The position numbers were made by a program, and so were the translations under genes. Of a stretch of 64,000 bases of DNA, positions 38,462 to 47,938 are shown one piece after another. Every line of letters begins with the position of its first letter. Positions within the stretch are counted from its first letter, which is position 1. Under the pieces are notes generated by a model. That model did not search any database and was not told the origin of the DNA. It saw only the letters and a program-made list of their open reading frames with translations. The stretch is from Treponema pedis (lineage in GTDB: Bacteria > Spirochaetota > Spirochaetia > Treponematales > Treponemataceae): contig NZ_CP045670.1 in NCBI RefSeq assembly GCF_017161325.1, positions 1,915,367-1,979,366 of the forward strand. The letters are read 5' to 3'.

Positions 38462-40847
38462 ATGGCAGCAGAATTTAATAAACACGAAGAACCCGATGAT
38501 TCGATTTTTCCTGTAAAAATTGAAGACAATTCCGAACTTGATATGTACGGCGTTTGGATAAAGAAAAAGCCGGAAAACAGCGGCGAAATTACACAGGAAA
38601 AAAATGATTCTGAGGATATAATCTTTGACGATAATAAAATTGAATTCGATGAGCATGATGTTATCGATTTAAATAAACTTGAAGAAGAAAATATATCTTT
38701 TGAAGAACAGGCAATTTTTGACGAAAATATAAGACCGGATTCCGATAAAATCATAGATTTGGAAGAAACGACAGGGCTTGCTTCAATGGCGGGTATAGAA
38801 GAATTCGATTTAAGCGATTCTTCACAAACCGAAATTATAGATGAAGAAATTGCAGATGATAACGATGAACAGCTGAATAACCTGCCGGAATTTCAAACAA
38901 TTACAGCGGAAGACAATATTACGGTTATAGAAAATAAGGAGCAAGAAGCGGATATGGATATTAACGATTTTGAAACTCTTGATTTGGACGATTTTTTAAA
39001 CGAAGAAACGGCCGCAGAAAAAGAAGTTGAAAAAGAAAAAACTAAGAAGTTGAAGACATTTCTTCCGGTTTAGATGAAAATCCCGTTTCAGATATTGTCT
39101 TCGACTCCGATGAAGATATAAAAATAATTACCGATACGGACGACTCCGAAACAAAGGCTTTAAACAAACAGGATACGGATTTAAACTTCAGTATAGAAGA
39201 AACCTCCGAATTCGATGATATCCTTAATGAGCTGGGTGCAGGCCCCGAACCTCAAGCCGATACCGAAAAAGAAAAAGACGGAATAGATATAAATATAACC
39301 ATAGATGAAGATTCCGACATATCTTCAATTGCGGGAAAAACCTCAGGTGCCAATGAAGATTTTGACGATGTCGCTATTTTTGCGGAAACTCCGAAACGGG
39401 AAGAAGTTATACCCGCTAAACTCGAGGAAACTCCCGATGAAGATTTAATAATAGAAAGCACCGTAATTGAAGCGGAAAATATCAATGAAATTAGAGAAGA
39501 AAACAAAAGAATATTAAACGAAACGGAAAGCGAAAGTTCGGCACCTGCGTCCGTAACTGAAGAAGACAATAAGGCTCTTGATTCAATGCTCGATGATATA
39601 ATGGCCGAGCCCGTTTCCGAAACGGCCTTACAAGCGGAACCGGTTCCCGAAAACGAGCCGTCCGAAGATATTTTCTTCGATGATATTGAAGCCGTAAAAA
39701 ACGACTTATTTGACGAACCTCAAAAACAAACCGCTCAAAGCAATACCGTATTACAAAACGACAGAGCTACCGAAATTCTTTTACAAATTGCGGGAGAATT
39801 ATCCAGTATTAAAACCGAGCTTGCAACCTTAAAACCGAATTGGCTTCGGCAAAGGCTGATATGGATAAGGCAGTAAGCAATAAACGTTCAGCCTCCGAAA
39901 CCGGTAAACAAAATGCGGAAGGCAACCCCGAAAGCAAAGACAGTAACGGCTTTTTCAGCGACGACGATGTAGATGAAACAATAGCTCTTACCGGAGATGA
40001 ACTTAACAATATACTTATAACTGCGGACTTTACGGAAGAAAACGCTAAAGATGAATTTGAAGTACCCGAAGTAATCGATATGCCGATAGAAGAAGATACC
40101 GATGAAACGAATGACGTATTCGAAGATGTTAAAATAAGCGACACGGAATCGATGGAGCCCATTTTGAATGAATTCGAAAACGGACACATCAATTCCATCT
40201 CCGAAGATTTAAGTTATTTGGAACAAGATGATATTCCCGAAGCCGGTAAAATTGACGACAATGCCGAAAACTACATTGATATGCCTGATTTTACAGGAGA
40301 ACAAATTGAAGAACCTGATTTGGAAAATTTCGATTTAACTATAAAAGAACTTGAACTGCCTGACGGAGAAAGCGTTCATTTTGAACAGTCCGCAGACATT
40401 TCTGAAACGCAAAACGAAGAGCCTTTTTCGGAAGATGCGAATTTAAGCTCATTTGATTTGACTCCCGAAGAAGCGGAAGAAACTGTAGATGACGACTTTA
40501 AAATACCGGAAGAACTTGTAATTGACAATCAAACTTCTACGGAAGAAACGTTTTCACCCGAGGAACTTTCGGAAGCGGCGGAAGATATTCCAAGGCTGGA
40601 TTTAACAACAAATACCGAAGAAGAAATCAAAACCGAAATAAAAACCGGAGATGGCGCGGAATCTTTACAGCCCAACCCTGCCGACGGCAAAACTCTTCCC
40701 ATACATCTTAAGGAAGAAATAAAATCGGTATTGACTTATATGGACCAACTTTTAGAAAGTCTCCCCGAAAATAAAATCGAAGAATTTGCAAAGTCGGAAT
40801 ATTTTGATACCTACAAAAGATTGTTTGAAGAATTGGGGATTTCCTAA
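38462..40847 (+). CDS. Very acidic protein of unknown function, two frameshifts
   Basis: About 795 residues after correction, from ATG 38462 (MAAEFNKHEE) with GGGAG nine bases upstream. It is dominated by Asp, Glu, Ser and Thr, with loosely repeated pieces such as EEFDLSDSS and FDLTPEEAEE, so most is probably disordered. There is no signal peptide. The last 50 residues (from IHLKEEIKSVLTYMDQLLES) form a compact helical domain. The frames meet at 39043/39044, where a missing G fits, and at 39831-39834, where one A is missing. The stop overlaps the next ATG. I do not recognise the family. Confidence 0.6.
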
Positions 40848-41758
40848 TGGGTTTAAGACTTTTAGCGGAGGCTGTAATCAAAAACAAGCCTCCCCTTATT
40901 GACGAAACAAATAAAGGAGAGCTTTTTTTTAAAGCGGAAAAATATTTCATTAATTTTCTTTCCTCTATAAAAATAGAAAAAGGCGGATTTCTTATAAAAA
41001 ATGAAGAAGATTTTTATGAATTATGTTTTCCTTCCGGCTTGGATATTACTACTTTTCACAGATGCGTAATTCCCGCAGAGACTTTTGAACCTACCCTTAC
41101 TTCTTTAAACGAATGGACAGCTTTAAAAAGCGGAAATTTTTCGTCATTGCGCAATTTTTTTTCTTCACAGGAGTATATAAGCATAACCGATATCCATATT
41201 TTCCCTTTGGAAGCGGAAAAGGCTTTTTTATTTTTATTAAAATCACAAAAAGATGTTTCAAGAGAAGAATTCAATTTTACGGCGGATACAAATAATCTTA
41301 TTTTACAATATAATAAATATAAAAACATTTTTAAAACGGCCAAACCCGTATATCCGTTTCAATACGGAAAAAATGCGGTAACTCTAAAAGTAAAAGCCGC
41401 CTTAAATGCGGATAATTTTGCATGTTTAACAACTTTTTCATTTACCGAATTATTTCCCGATACTGTAAAACTGCAAAGCGATGTTTCCGTTTTAAAGCTA
41501 TACTATTCAGTCATAAATAAAATTTTACAAATTATCGGAAGGTCAAATATTTCGGTTTTAAAAACAAACCGAACCTTAGCCTTATGTCTTTTTTCAGCTC
41601 AAAAACTGCCTCAAGATATTTATGTAGACAAAATAAAGTTCGCAATTTACCCTATTTACGGAAAAGATTTTTGTGACAGGATTATAATTGAATACTCAGG
41701 ATTTTCCAAAGATGTAAAGACTGTAATGAATTTCTTGGAAGAAAATACACAACAATAA
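40847..41758 (+). CDS. Conserved-looking protein of unknown function, partner of the acidic protein
   Basis: 303 residues, starting MGLRLLAEAVIKNK. It has no membrane segment or signal peptide. The sequence looks globular, with mixed alpha and beta segments, for example IKIEKGGFLIKNEEDFYELCFPSG and VLKLYYSVINKILQIIGRS. I do not recognise a family or catalytic motif. Its ATG shares bases with the stop of the acidic protein (TAATG), so the two are translationally coupled and probably act together. Confidence 0.55.
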   Translation: MGLRLLAEAVIKNKPPLIDETNKGELFFKAEKYFINFLSSIKIEKGGFLIKNEEDFYELCFPSGLDITTFHRCVIPAETFEPTLTSLNEWTALKSGNFSSLRNFFSSQEYISITDIHIFPLEAEKAFLFLLKSQKDVSREEFNFTADTNNLILQYNKYKNIFKTAKPVYPFQYGKNAVTLKVKAALNADNFACLTTFSFTELFPDTVKLQSDVSVLKLYYSVINKILQIIGRSNISVLKTNRTLALCLFSAQKLPQDIYVDKIKFAIYPIYGKDFCDRIIIEYSGFSKDVKTVMNFLEENTQQ

Positions 41759-41787
41759 TTTATCGGTCCCGTTTTTGAAAAATAAAA

Positions 41788-44700
41788 TTAAATTTTATCT
41801 ATATAAGCGTCTCTTAGAGCTTGCAGCTTTTCAGGAGGAATGGGTTCTATAGTAAACGAAGGCTTTGCAAAGAAATAGCCTTGAAATAAATCCACTCCGA
41901 AGCTCAGCAAAACTTTAATTTCTTCTATTGTTTCAACGCCCTCCGCTAAAACAATTATATCTCTTTTTTTCGCATAAGAAATAAGGTTTTCAAGCAAATT
42001 CTGCTTATCCAAACTTTTATGAATTTCCCTTACAATCGAAATATCTATCTTAACAAGATTGGGAGAAAGAAATATTAAAGAAGAATCATTGCTGTATCCG
42101 CTTCCGAAATCATCTATTGCAATCATTGCATTCCATTTTTGAATAAGGTCGCTTTTTATCGAATAAAACGCCGTATTAAGAGGTTCGCTTTCGGTAATCT
42201 CCAAAACTATATTTGAAAGATACGGAGTAAATCTGTCTTCAAATTCGGTAATTTTCGTTTCGGTTAAAATTTGAGAGCTTACGGTATTTAAAAATACTTT
42301 CGAAGTTTTAGAAATTTCTCCGCTTTTAATTTTTTCCGTAAAAGTTTCCATCGCGGCAAAAAATGTAATTTCTTCAAGAATATGCAATTTGGATTGAGCT
42401 CTTGCAAGCCGTAAAATATCCTCAGGACTTTTAAATTCACTCATCATCGAGCGCATAAGCATTTCATATCCGTATATTTCTCCGGTTGCGGCAACTATAA
42501 TAGGCTGCATGGCATATTCAATTAAATTCTTTTCAAACATTTTATTTAAGGCTTCGGTTCCCTGAATCAAAATGTAATTCTTTTTATACATATCCAAATT
42601 AAAATCATGTAAAGAACCTTTAAACGAATGTTTAACATCATATATTGCAAAATCGGCATACCTTATCAAATCCGCCTGATTATCCGCATCATAAGGATAC
42701 CACGCTATACCGCCTGAAACCCTAAGTCTTGTTTCCTCTCCGCTTGGAAGAACAATCGTCATTTCCTGAATTTCTTTCCAAAAAGCATTTAATAAGAGTC
42801 TTATTTCATCTGCCGTAGAAAAACTGTAAAAGAAGGTGTAAAATTCGTCTCCCGACCGTCTACAAACAATACACCTGTCCTGTTGAAGCGTAGAAAGTTT
42901 TTTTCCGAAAATTTGTAAGTGGGCATCGCCGTAAGCATGACCGAAAGAATCGTTTAGATATTTTAAATTATCTATATCCCACATAACCAATGCGCAAATT
43001 CCTATATGCCGTTGTTTAAACACTTCGGATATTTTTCTGTCAAATGCATTACGATTATATAAACCGGTAAGGTCATCATAGTTCATTTGCATTTCAAGAC
43101 GGGTCCTGTCTTCATTTTCGCGCGTAATATCCAAAGCAATCCCCATAACACGTTCGTTTTCCTTCATTCCCGTAAAGCGTATCCATCTGACCTTACCCGG
43201 CTCTCCTGTGGGTATTGCATATATTGTTTTTGTGCCTTCTTTACTGTTTATATAATACTCAAGCTCATTAAGCATTTGATAAAATTCGGCATCATTTAAA
43301 ACGGTATCGGTAGAATACTTTCGTATATTAAAAAGTTTAAACCAAATGGAATTACAAAAAACAGTACCTAAAATAATATTATGCTCAAAAACACCTATGG
43401 GAACTTGAAGCTGTTCTACAATTTTGGAAACTCTCGAAGCGGCATTAAAAACTCCTATACTCAAATTTTCTATCGAGGAAATAAGAGAATCAAGTTCCAC
43501 TATATTCATTTTTTCAAGATGTAAGGGTTTAGTTTGGTCGCTGTTTTCAATTTTCGATACCACTCTTGCAAGCATATTTGAAATATGCTTACTTGATAAA
43601 TATGCGCCCGTTAAAAATAATATACCGGCTATAAACAGTGTTTGCCAAAATATACCTATAAGAGTGGAAGAAAATGATAAAATATCGTTTTCAGGCACAA
43701 TACCCATTAAAACCCACTCCTGATTGCCGTAAAACGATTTAGGAGGATACATATTGAATTTTTCTACGGCAACACATTGTTTTGAACCCAAAAACATGGA
43801 GTTTTCTATACGGTATACATTTTTATAACCCGTCTTTACAACATTTAATACGGGAAACTGGGAAGCCGTCAAATCTACGGAAGTTCCGCTTACACATATA
43901 GGTGTAAATTCAAGCGAGTCGACCGAAGTATCGCGTGTCGCTATACAATATAACCCCTTCCTGCCTGAGTAAAGTTCGTCAAAGTATAAAAATGATTTTA
44001 AATAATTTATCGATAAATCTATACCTAAAACACCGTAAATATTCCCATCATCATCTTTTAAAGGTATTGAATAAGTGATAACCTCTTCCTTCTCACACAG
44101 ATTAAACGGCGGGCTCCAATAAGACATTTGCTCAGTACTTGCATTTATCCCCAATTTTGCAAGTCTTATAGGGTAATTAAAATACTTGGAATTTTCGTCA
44201 TTTAAGCGGTTGGAAATGGAAAAATATTTTTTATATTCATCATCTAAAGCTATTTTATATTGTTCTACCGTTTCAGGATTTCCATGTAAGAGCCTTAAAT
44301 CGTTATTTTCGGCAGGCGAAAGTAATAAAGAAGGGTTGCGTAAATAAATACCGGGATACGAAAAATCGGTACCGCTTTCGGAAAGACTTCGCGGAGAATC
44401 CAAAACCAAAAAAAATCCCATAACATTATTTTTTCTCAAAAGATAAATTAACATAGGAATAATGTCTTCCATAATTTTATTTTGAACATCATCTCTGTTT
44501 ATAATTTCTTTTTGAGAAAGACCTTCTTCGTTTAAAACATTTATAATAACACTTAAAATCTCTTCGTTTATTCCTTGAAAGGCTGTCCAGCGTTTAAATT
44601 TTTCATTTTCAATATATATTTTTCTGCTTAATACTTTTTCCGAAAATTCTATATATGCGCTGTCATCGGATTTATTTAAAAGCCCGGAATTTAAGAACAT

Positions 44701-44805
44701 AAAAATCATAACCGAACTTTGAATCACAAATACAAAAATCATCGGAATCAAAAGACGGGTAAGCATTGTTGTTTTGTATCGCGAAGTATTCTTTTTAACT
44801 TTCAT
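41788..44805 (-). CDS. Membrane GGDEF/EAL protein (cyclic di-GMP turnover) with sensor domain
   Basis: 1005 residues. Two membrane helices (18-40 and 382-402) flank a periplasmic Cache-type sensor domain. After a linker and a PAS-like region (460-570) follow GGDEF (575-735) and EAL (755-1000). The GGDEF signature reads SGDEF (651-655) with nearby DIDNLKYLNDSFGHAYGD. The EAL signature reads EML (781-783), while the rest of the active site looks complete: VFLNT, LEITES, DDFGSGYS, KID and AEGVET. Phosphodiesterase activity is therefore plausible. No Shine-Dalgarno sequence is seen. Confidence 0.87.
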   Translation of the reverse strand: MKVKKNTSRYKTTMLTRLLIPMIFVFVIQSSVMIFMFLNSGLLNKSDDSAYIEFSEKVLSRKIYIENEKFKRWTAFQGINEEILSVIINVLNEEGLSQKEIINRDDVQNKIMEDIIPMLIYLLRKNNVMGFFLVLDSPRSLSESGTDFSYPGIYLRNPSLLLSPAENNDLRLLHGNPETVEQYKIALDDEYKKYFSISNRLNDENSKYFNYPIRLAKLGINASTEQMSYWSPPFNLCEKEEVITYSIPLKDDDGNIYGVLGIDLSINYLKSFLYFDELYSGRKGLYCIATRDTSVDSLEFTPICVSGTSVDLTASQFPVLNVVKTGYKNVYRIENSMFLGSKQCVAVEKFNMYPPKSFYGNQEWVLMGIVPENDILSFSSTLIGIFWQTLFIAGILFLTGAYLSSKHISNMLARVVSKIENSDQTKPLHLEKMNIVELDSLISSIENLSIGVFNAASRVSKIVEQLQVPIGVFEHNIILGTVFCNSIWFKLFNIRKYSTDTVLNDAEFYQMLNELEYYINSKEGTKTIYAIPTGEPGKVRWIRFTGMKENERVMGIALDITRENEDRTRLEMQMNYDDLTGLYNRNAFDRKISEVFKQRHIGICALVMWDIDNLKYLNDSFGHAYGDAHLQIFGKKLSTLQQDRCIVCRRSGDEFYTFFYSFSTADEIRLLLNAFWKEIQEMTIVLPSGEETRLRVSGGIAWYPYDADNQADLIRYADFAIYDVKHSFKGSLHDFNLDMYKKNYILIQGTEALNKMFEKNLIEYAMQPIIVAATGEIYGYEMLMRSMMSEFKSPEDILRLARAQSKLHILEEITFFAAMETFTEKIKSGEISKTSKVFLNTVSSQILTETKITEFEDRFTPYLSNIVLEITESEPLNTAFYSIKSDLIQKWNAMIAIDDFGSGYSNDSSLIFLSPNLVKIDISIVREIHKSLDKQNLLENLISYAKKRDIIVLAEGVETIEEIKVLLSFGVDLFQGYFFAKPSFTIEPIPPEKLQALRDAYIDKI

Positions 44806-44812
44806 TTTCTAT

Positions 44813-44841
44813 ATAATATCATATATTAAAACTTATTGCAA
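44813..44841 (-). promoter_or_regulatory. Promoter of the GGDEF/EAL gene, placed for a leaderless mRNA
   Basis: Minus strand TTGCAA (44836-44841), 17 bases, TATTAT (44813-44818), then seven bases to the ATG. Confidence 0.55.
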
Positions 44842-44876
44842 TATTTTTACGGAATAATAAATAAAATAAAAACAAT

Positions 44877-45524
44877 TTAATACGGTTTATTTATTCTTAC
44901 ATAACCCAGTTTTACAATACCGCTGTAAAAAGGTTTAAAATATTTATCGGTGCCGTAGGCGGCGGTAAAAACCGCAACATACAGGTCGGAAGAAGAAGAG
45001 TTTGAAGTTTTTACATCAGGGTCGGTTCTCAAAATGGAAGAAAAAGATTTATTATTGGCTCTTAAAACATTACCGAAGTTTATTCCGTTAATTAAAATCT
45101 CGGCCTTATGTGTAGAGTAATCCGTAAGTCTGAAGGACACCTTTCTGTCGGCGGTAGCCGAAGAAATAAGAGGATTGGGAGAAGAAACGGAAGACCTTAA
45201 AAATGAAAAAGACAAAGAGGAAAGTAAATAATTTGCGGCGGCGGACGGATTTGAATCGTTGTAAGAATATGCACTATTTATTGCGGAAACACAGTCGGCT
45301 TCATTTTCATAAATTCTGTAGAATATGTCAAAACCTTTAAAATACCCCAAAGCATCTTCGGTATTTTTTTTATCAGATGTTTCAAATTCAAAATATTTTT
45401 GTTCGCCGTCAACATGGGAACTGGGGTCATGAATTACGGTCGGAGATACCAAATAAATAATATCATCTATTCCGCATGAAAAAAAGAGAAGGATACAAAG
45501 TAAAATCGGGAATTGTTTTTTCAT
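44877..45524 (-). CDS. Lipoprotein of unknown function
   Basis: 215 residues. The signal peptide QFPILLCILLFFSCG ends in a lipobox (FFSC). The mature part is Ser- and Asn-rich with several short strands (DRKVSFRLTDYSTHKAEILING). No family recognised. ATG 45524 follows AAAGGG; the in-frame GTG two codons earlier is less well placed. It stands alone behind the TPR gene. Confidence 0.65.
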   Translation of the reverse strand: MKKQFPILLCILLFFSCGIDDIIYLVSPTVIHDPSSHVDGEQKYFEFETSDKKNTEDALGYFKGFDIFYRIYENEADCVSAINSAYSYNDSNPSAAANYLLSSLSFSFLRSSVSSPNPLISSATADRKVSFRLTDYSTHKAEILINGINFGNVLRANNKSFSSILRTDPDVKTSNSSSSDLYVAVFTAAYGTDKYFKPFYSGIVKLGYVRINKPY

Positions 45525-45591
45525 AAACACCCTTTAAAAAAACTGCGGTAAATTATCGATAGCGGCCCGCACTTTAAAACAACGTATGATA

Positions 45592-45624
45592 ATTTTAAAC
45601 GGCAAAAGTTATGCCGTTTAAAAT
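45592..45624 (-). terminator. Hairpin after the TPR gene
   Basis: ATTTTAAACGGCA and its exact 13-base complement around a seven-base loop. The A/T-rich foot provides the U stretch, so it likely ends the cmk-rpsA operon. Confidence 0.7.
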
Positions 45625-45660
45625 CAAAAAAAACAAATTAAATTTATACGGCTCCTTATA

Positions 45661-46407
45661 TTATAAGTTATCTTTGGAAATGTCAATTATCCTGGACTTT
45701 GCAAGTAAGGCCCATTCATTTTTGGGATAAGACTCCAACAGTTTATTGTAACGGGAGACGGCTTCATCTTTTTTCGACATAGCTTCATATATGCGGCCTG
45801 CATTAAATAAGGCTCTGGGAATAAGAGGAAAGTTTTCGATTGTTGCGGCTTTTTCATAAAATTCCAAAGCCTTTTCATTATTTCCCGATTCGTCGGCACA
45901 AGATGCGGCGTTAAAATAAGCAACGCCGGCCGCGTAAGAATTTTTAACGGCAAGGGCAGCCAATTCATAATACTTTAAAGCCTCTTCATACGATTTTCTT
46001 TGAAAATAAATTTCCGCAATTGCGGTATTTGCTCTAAAGGCCGAATAAGAAGAAGAGCGTTTTGCAGTTAATGCCGAAAGTTTTTCAATAGCCTTATCTT
46101 CTTCCGCTTTTACCTCTTCCGAAACCGTATCCCTGTTTTTTTTCGGATTTTTCTTCCGCTTCGGCCGTTTTTTCGTCTTCGGAATCGGCTTTGTTTTTCA
46201 GCTTAAACTCTTCCAAATCATAAATAACTCTTTCAACTTCACTTACGGCTTTTTTATTCAATTTATTTGAAATTTCAAAACCGGCAATGAGTCCTACCGT
46301 TATTATTACAATGCAGCCTAAAACCGCCAGTACAATTTTCTATTGGCATACAAAAAATCATTTACTTTGCGGGCCAAATCTTTATTTTCATTATTATCAG
46401 AAGCCAT
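45661..46407 (-). CDS. Membrane-anchored TPR protein (YfgM-like plan), two frameshifts
   Basis: About 248 residues after correction, from ATG 46407 with GGAG seven bases before. A short basic start and one membrane helix (IVLAVLGCIVIITVGLIAGF), a Glu/Lys-rich linker, then TPR units (SYEEALKYYELAALAV and YFNAASCADESGNNEKALEFYEK). This is the layout of YfgM-type ancillary proteins of the Sec translocon or outer-membrane assembly. Frames join if 46336-46339 gains one T and 46136-46143 loses one. It begins one base after the sigma-54 activator stop. Confidence 0.65.
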
Positions 46408-46408
46408 T

Positions 46409-47926
46409 TTAATTCTCCTTAATTTCAAGTTCTTTTATCAATCGCGATAAATAAGTACGCTGTATATCAAGTATCTCGGCTGCAGCGGTTTGATTCCATC
46501 TGCATTTTTCCAAAATTCCCGTAATATGATTTTTTTTAAAATCGTTTACAGCGGTTTTTAAATCTTTCGGTTTAACTTCCACAGTACGGAGCGCAGGTTC
46601 ATCTCCCAACTTAATAAACAAATCTTTTCGTTCAATATAAGGCGGGGTTCCCAAAACACAGGCTCTTTCAACGGCATTTTCAAGTTCGCGGATATTTCCG
46701 TGCCACGGACAAGTATTTATCATATCCATAGCATCGGCTGAAAAACCTAAAAAACTTTTTTTCATTTCTTTACCGAATCTTTTTAGAAAAAAATCCGCCA
46801 ACTCCGGTATATCTTCCCGTCTATTACGCAAAGGCGGAATATAAATGGGAAGTACGTTCAATCTATAGTATAAATCCGAGCGGAATTTACCTTGAGCTAC
46901 AAGCTCTTCGATATTTTTATTTGTAGCCGTTATAATTCTGGTATCTATTGTAATTGTTTTATTTGAGCCTACCCGCTCAAACTGCATTTCCTGCAAAACC
47001 CGTAAAAGTTTTGTTTGAAGCTGTAAGGGAATATCTCCGATTTCATCTAAAAATATGGTGCCCCTATTTGCAAGCTCAAACCTCCCTACCCTGTCCGAAA
47101 CGGCATCGGTAAACGCGCCCCGCACATGACCGAAAAGCTCGCTTTCCAATAAACCGTCAGGCAGGGCAGCGCAGTTTACACGGATAAAAGGCTCGTTTAC
47201 CCTGCGTGAATGAAGATGCAGCTGTTCCGCAATAAGTTCTTTACCTACTCCGCTTTCGCCCAAAATTAAAACCGATGCATCGGAAGCGGCTATATTTTTG
47301 CAAAGTTCCAGTTTTTCAAGCATAACGGGACTCTTTGCTATAAGAGTATGATAGCCCTTATCCTGTTTCAGCTGGTCTTGAAGACAGATAATTTCTTCCC
47401 GCGATTTATTATAATGCCTTGCATTTTGATAAGCAATTGCCGTTTGGTTTGCAAAAAGCTCAAGGACATTTAAATCATCGGTATCAAAATCCTTTCCGCC
47501 TACCTTATTTAAAACCTCAATTACGCCTATGCATTTATCTTTTATACGCATAGGAACTGCTAGCATATTACGGTTTTTATATCCTGTAACATCTTGAACG
47601 GTTGAATCGAATCTTGGGTCGTGCTCAACATCGTTTATAATAACGCTTTTGTTGTACTTTATAACCCAACCGGCAATACCGTTCATGCCTATAACGATTT
47701 TTTTTGCTTCAATACCTTTAGGACCTATGGCAATTTCAAACCTGAGATGTTCACTGCCTTCTTCACGCATTAAAAGAGACGCCGCATCTCCTTCAACAAC
47801 CATCATCGCCGATTCTACAATTTTTTCCAATAAAACACTTAAATCGGAATAATTGGAATTTATCAGCAAGCCGGTATTTATAAGAGTATTCAGTTTATCT
47901 CTTTTAATGCTATCAATTGTCCCCAT
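46409..47926 (-). CDS. Sigma-54-dependent transcription activator with GAF sensor
   Basis: 505 residues: GAF domain (about 20-165), AAA+ domain with Walker A GESGVGKE (223-230) and Walker B IFLDEIGD (291-298), and a Fis-type helix-turn-helix at the C-terminus (NQTAAAEILDIQRTYLSRLI). The sigma-54 contact loop reads GAFTDA (270-275) instead of GAFTGA. It should sense a small molecule and open promoters bound by RpoN, encoded at 19249-20664. It follows cmk-rpsA by 12 bases and precedes the TPR gene. No ribosome binding site is evident. Confidence 0.9.
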   Translation of the reverse strand: MGTIDSIKRDKLNTLINTGLLINSNYSDLSVLLEKIVESAMMVVEGDAASLLMREEGSEHLRFEIAIGPKGIEAKKIVIGMNGIAGWVIKYNKSVIINDVEHDPRFDSTVQDVTGYKNRNMLAVPMRIKDKCIGVIEVLNKVGGKDFDTDDLNVLELFANQTAIAYQNARHYNKSREEIICLQDQLKQDKGYHTLIAKSPVMLEKLELCKNIAASDASVLILGESGVGKELIAEQLHLHSRRVNEPFIRVNCAALPDGLLESELFGHVRGAFTDAVSDRVGRFELANRGTIFLDEIGDIPLQLQTKLLRVLQEMQFERVGSNKTITIDTRIITATNKNIEELVAQGKFRSDLYYRLNVLPIYIPPLRNRREDIPELADFFLKRFGKEMKKSFLGFSADAMDMINTCPWHGNIRELENAVERACVLGTPPYIERKDLFIKLGDEPALRTVEVKPKDLKTAVNDFKKNHITGILEKCRWNQTAAAEILDIQRTYLSRLIKELEIKEN

Positions 47927-47938
47927 AGCAAAACAAGC

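Noticed and set aside
43424-43723. Open frame opposite the GGDEF/EAL gene
   Set aside because: Antisense to a clear coding gene; its composition mirrors the real codons and it has no start signals.
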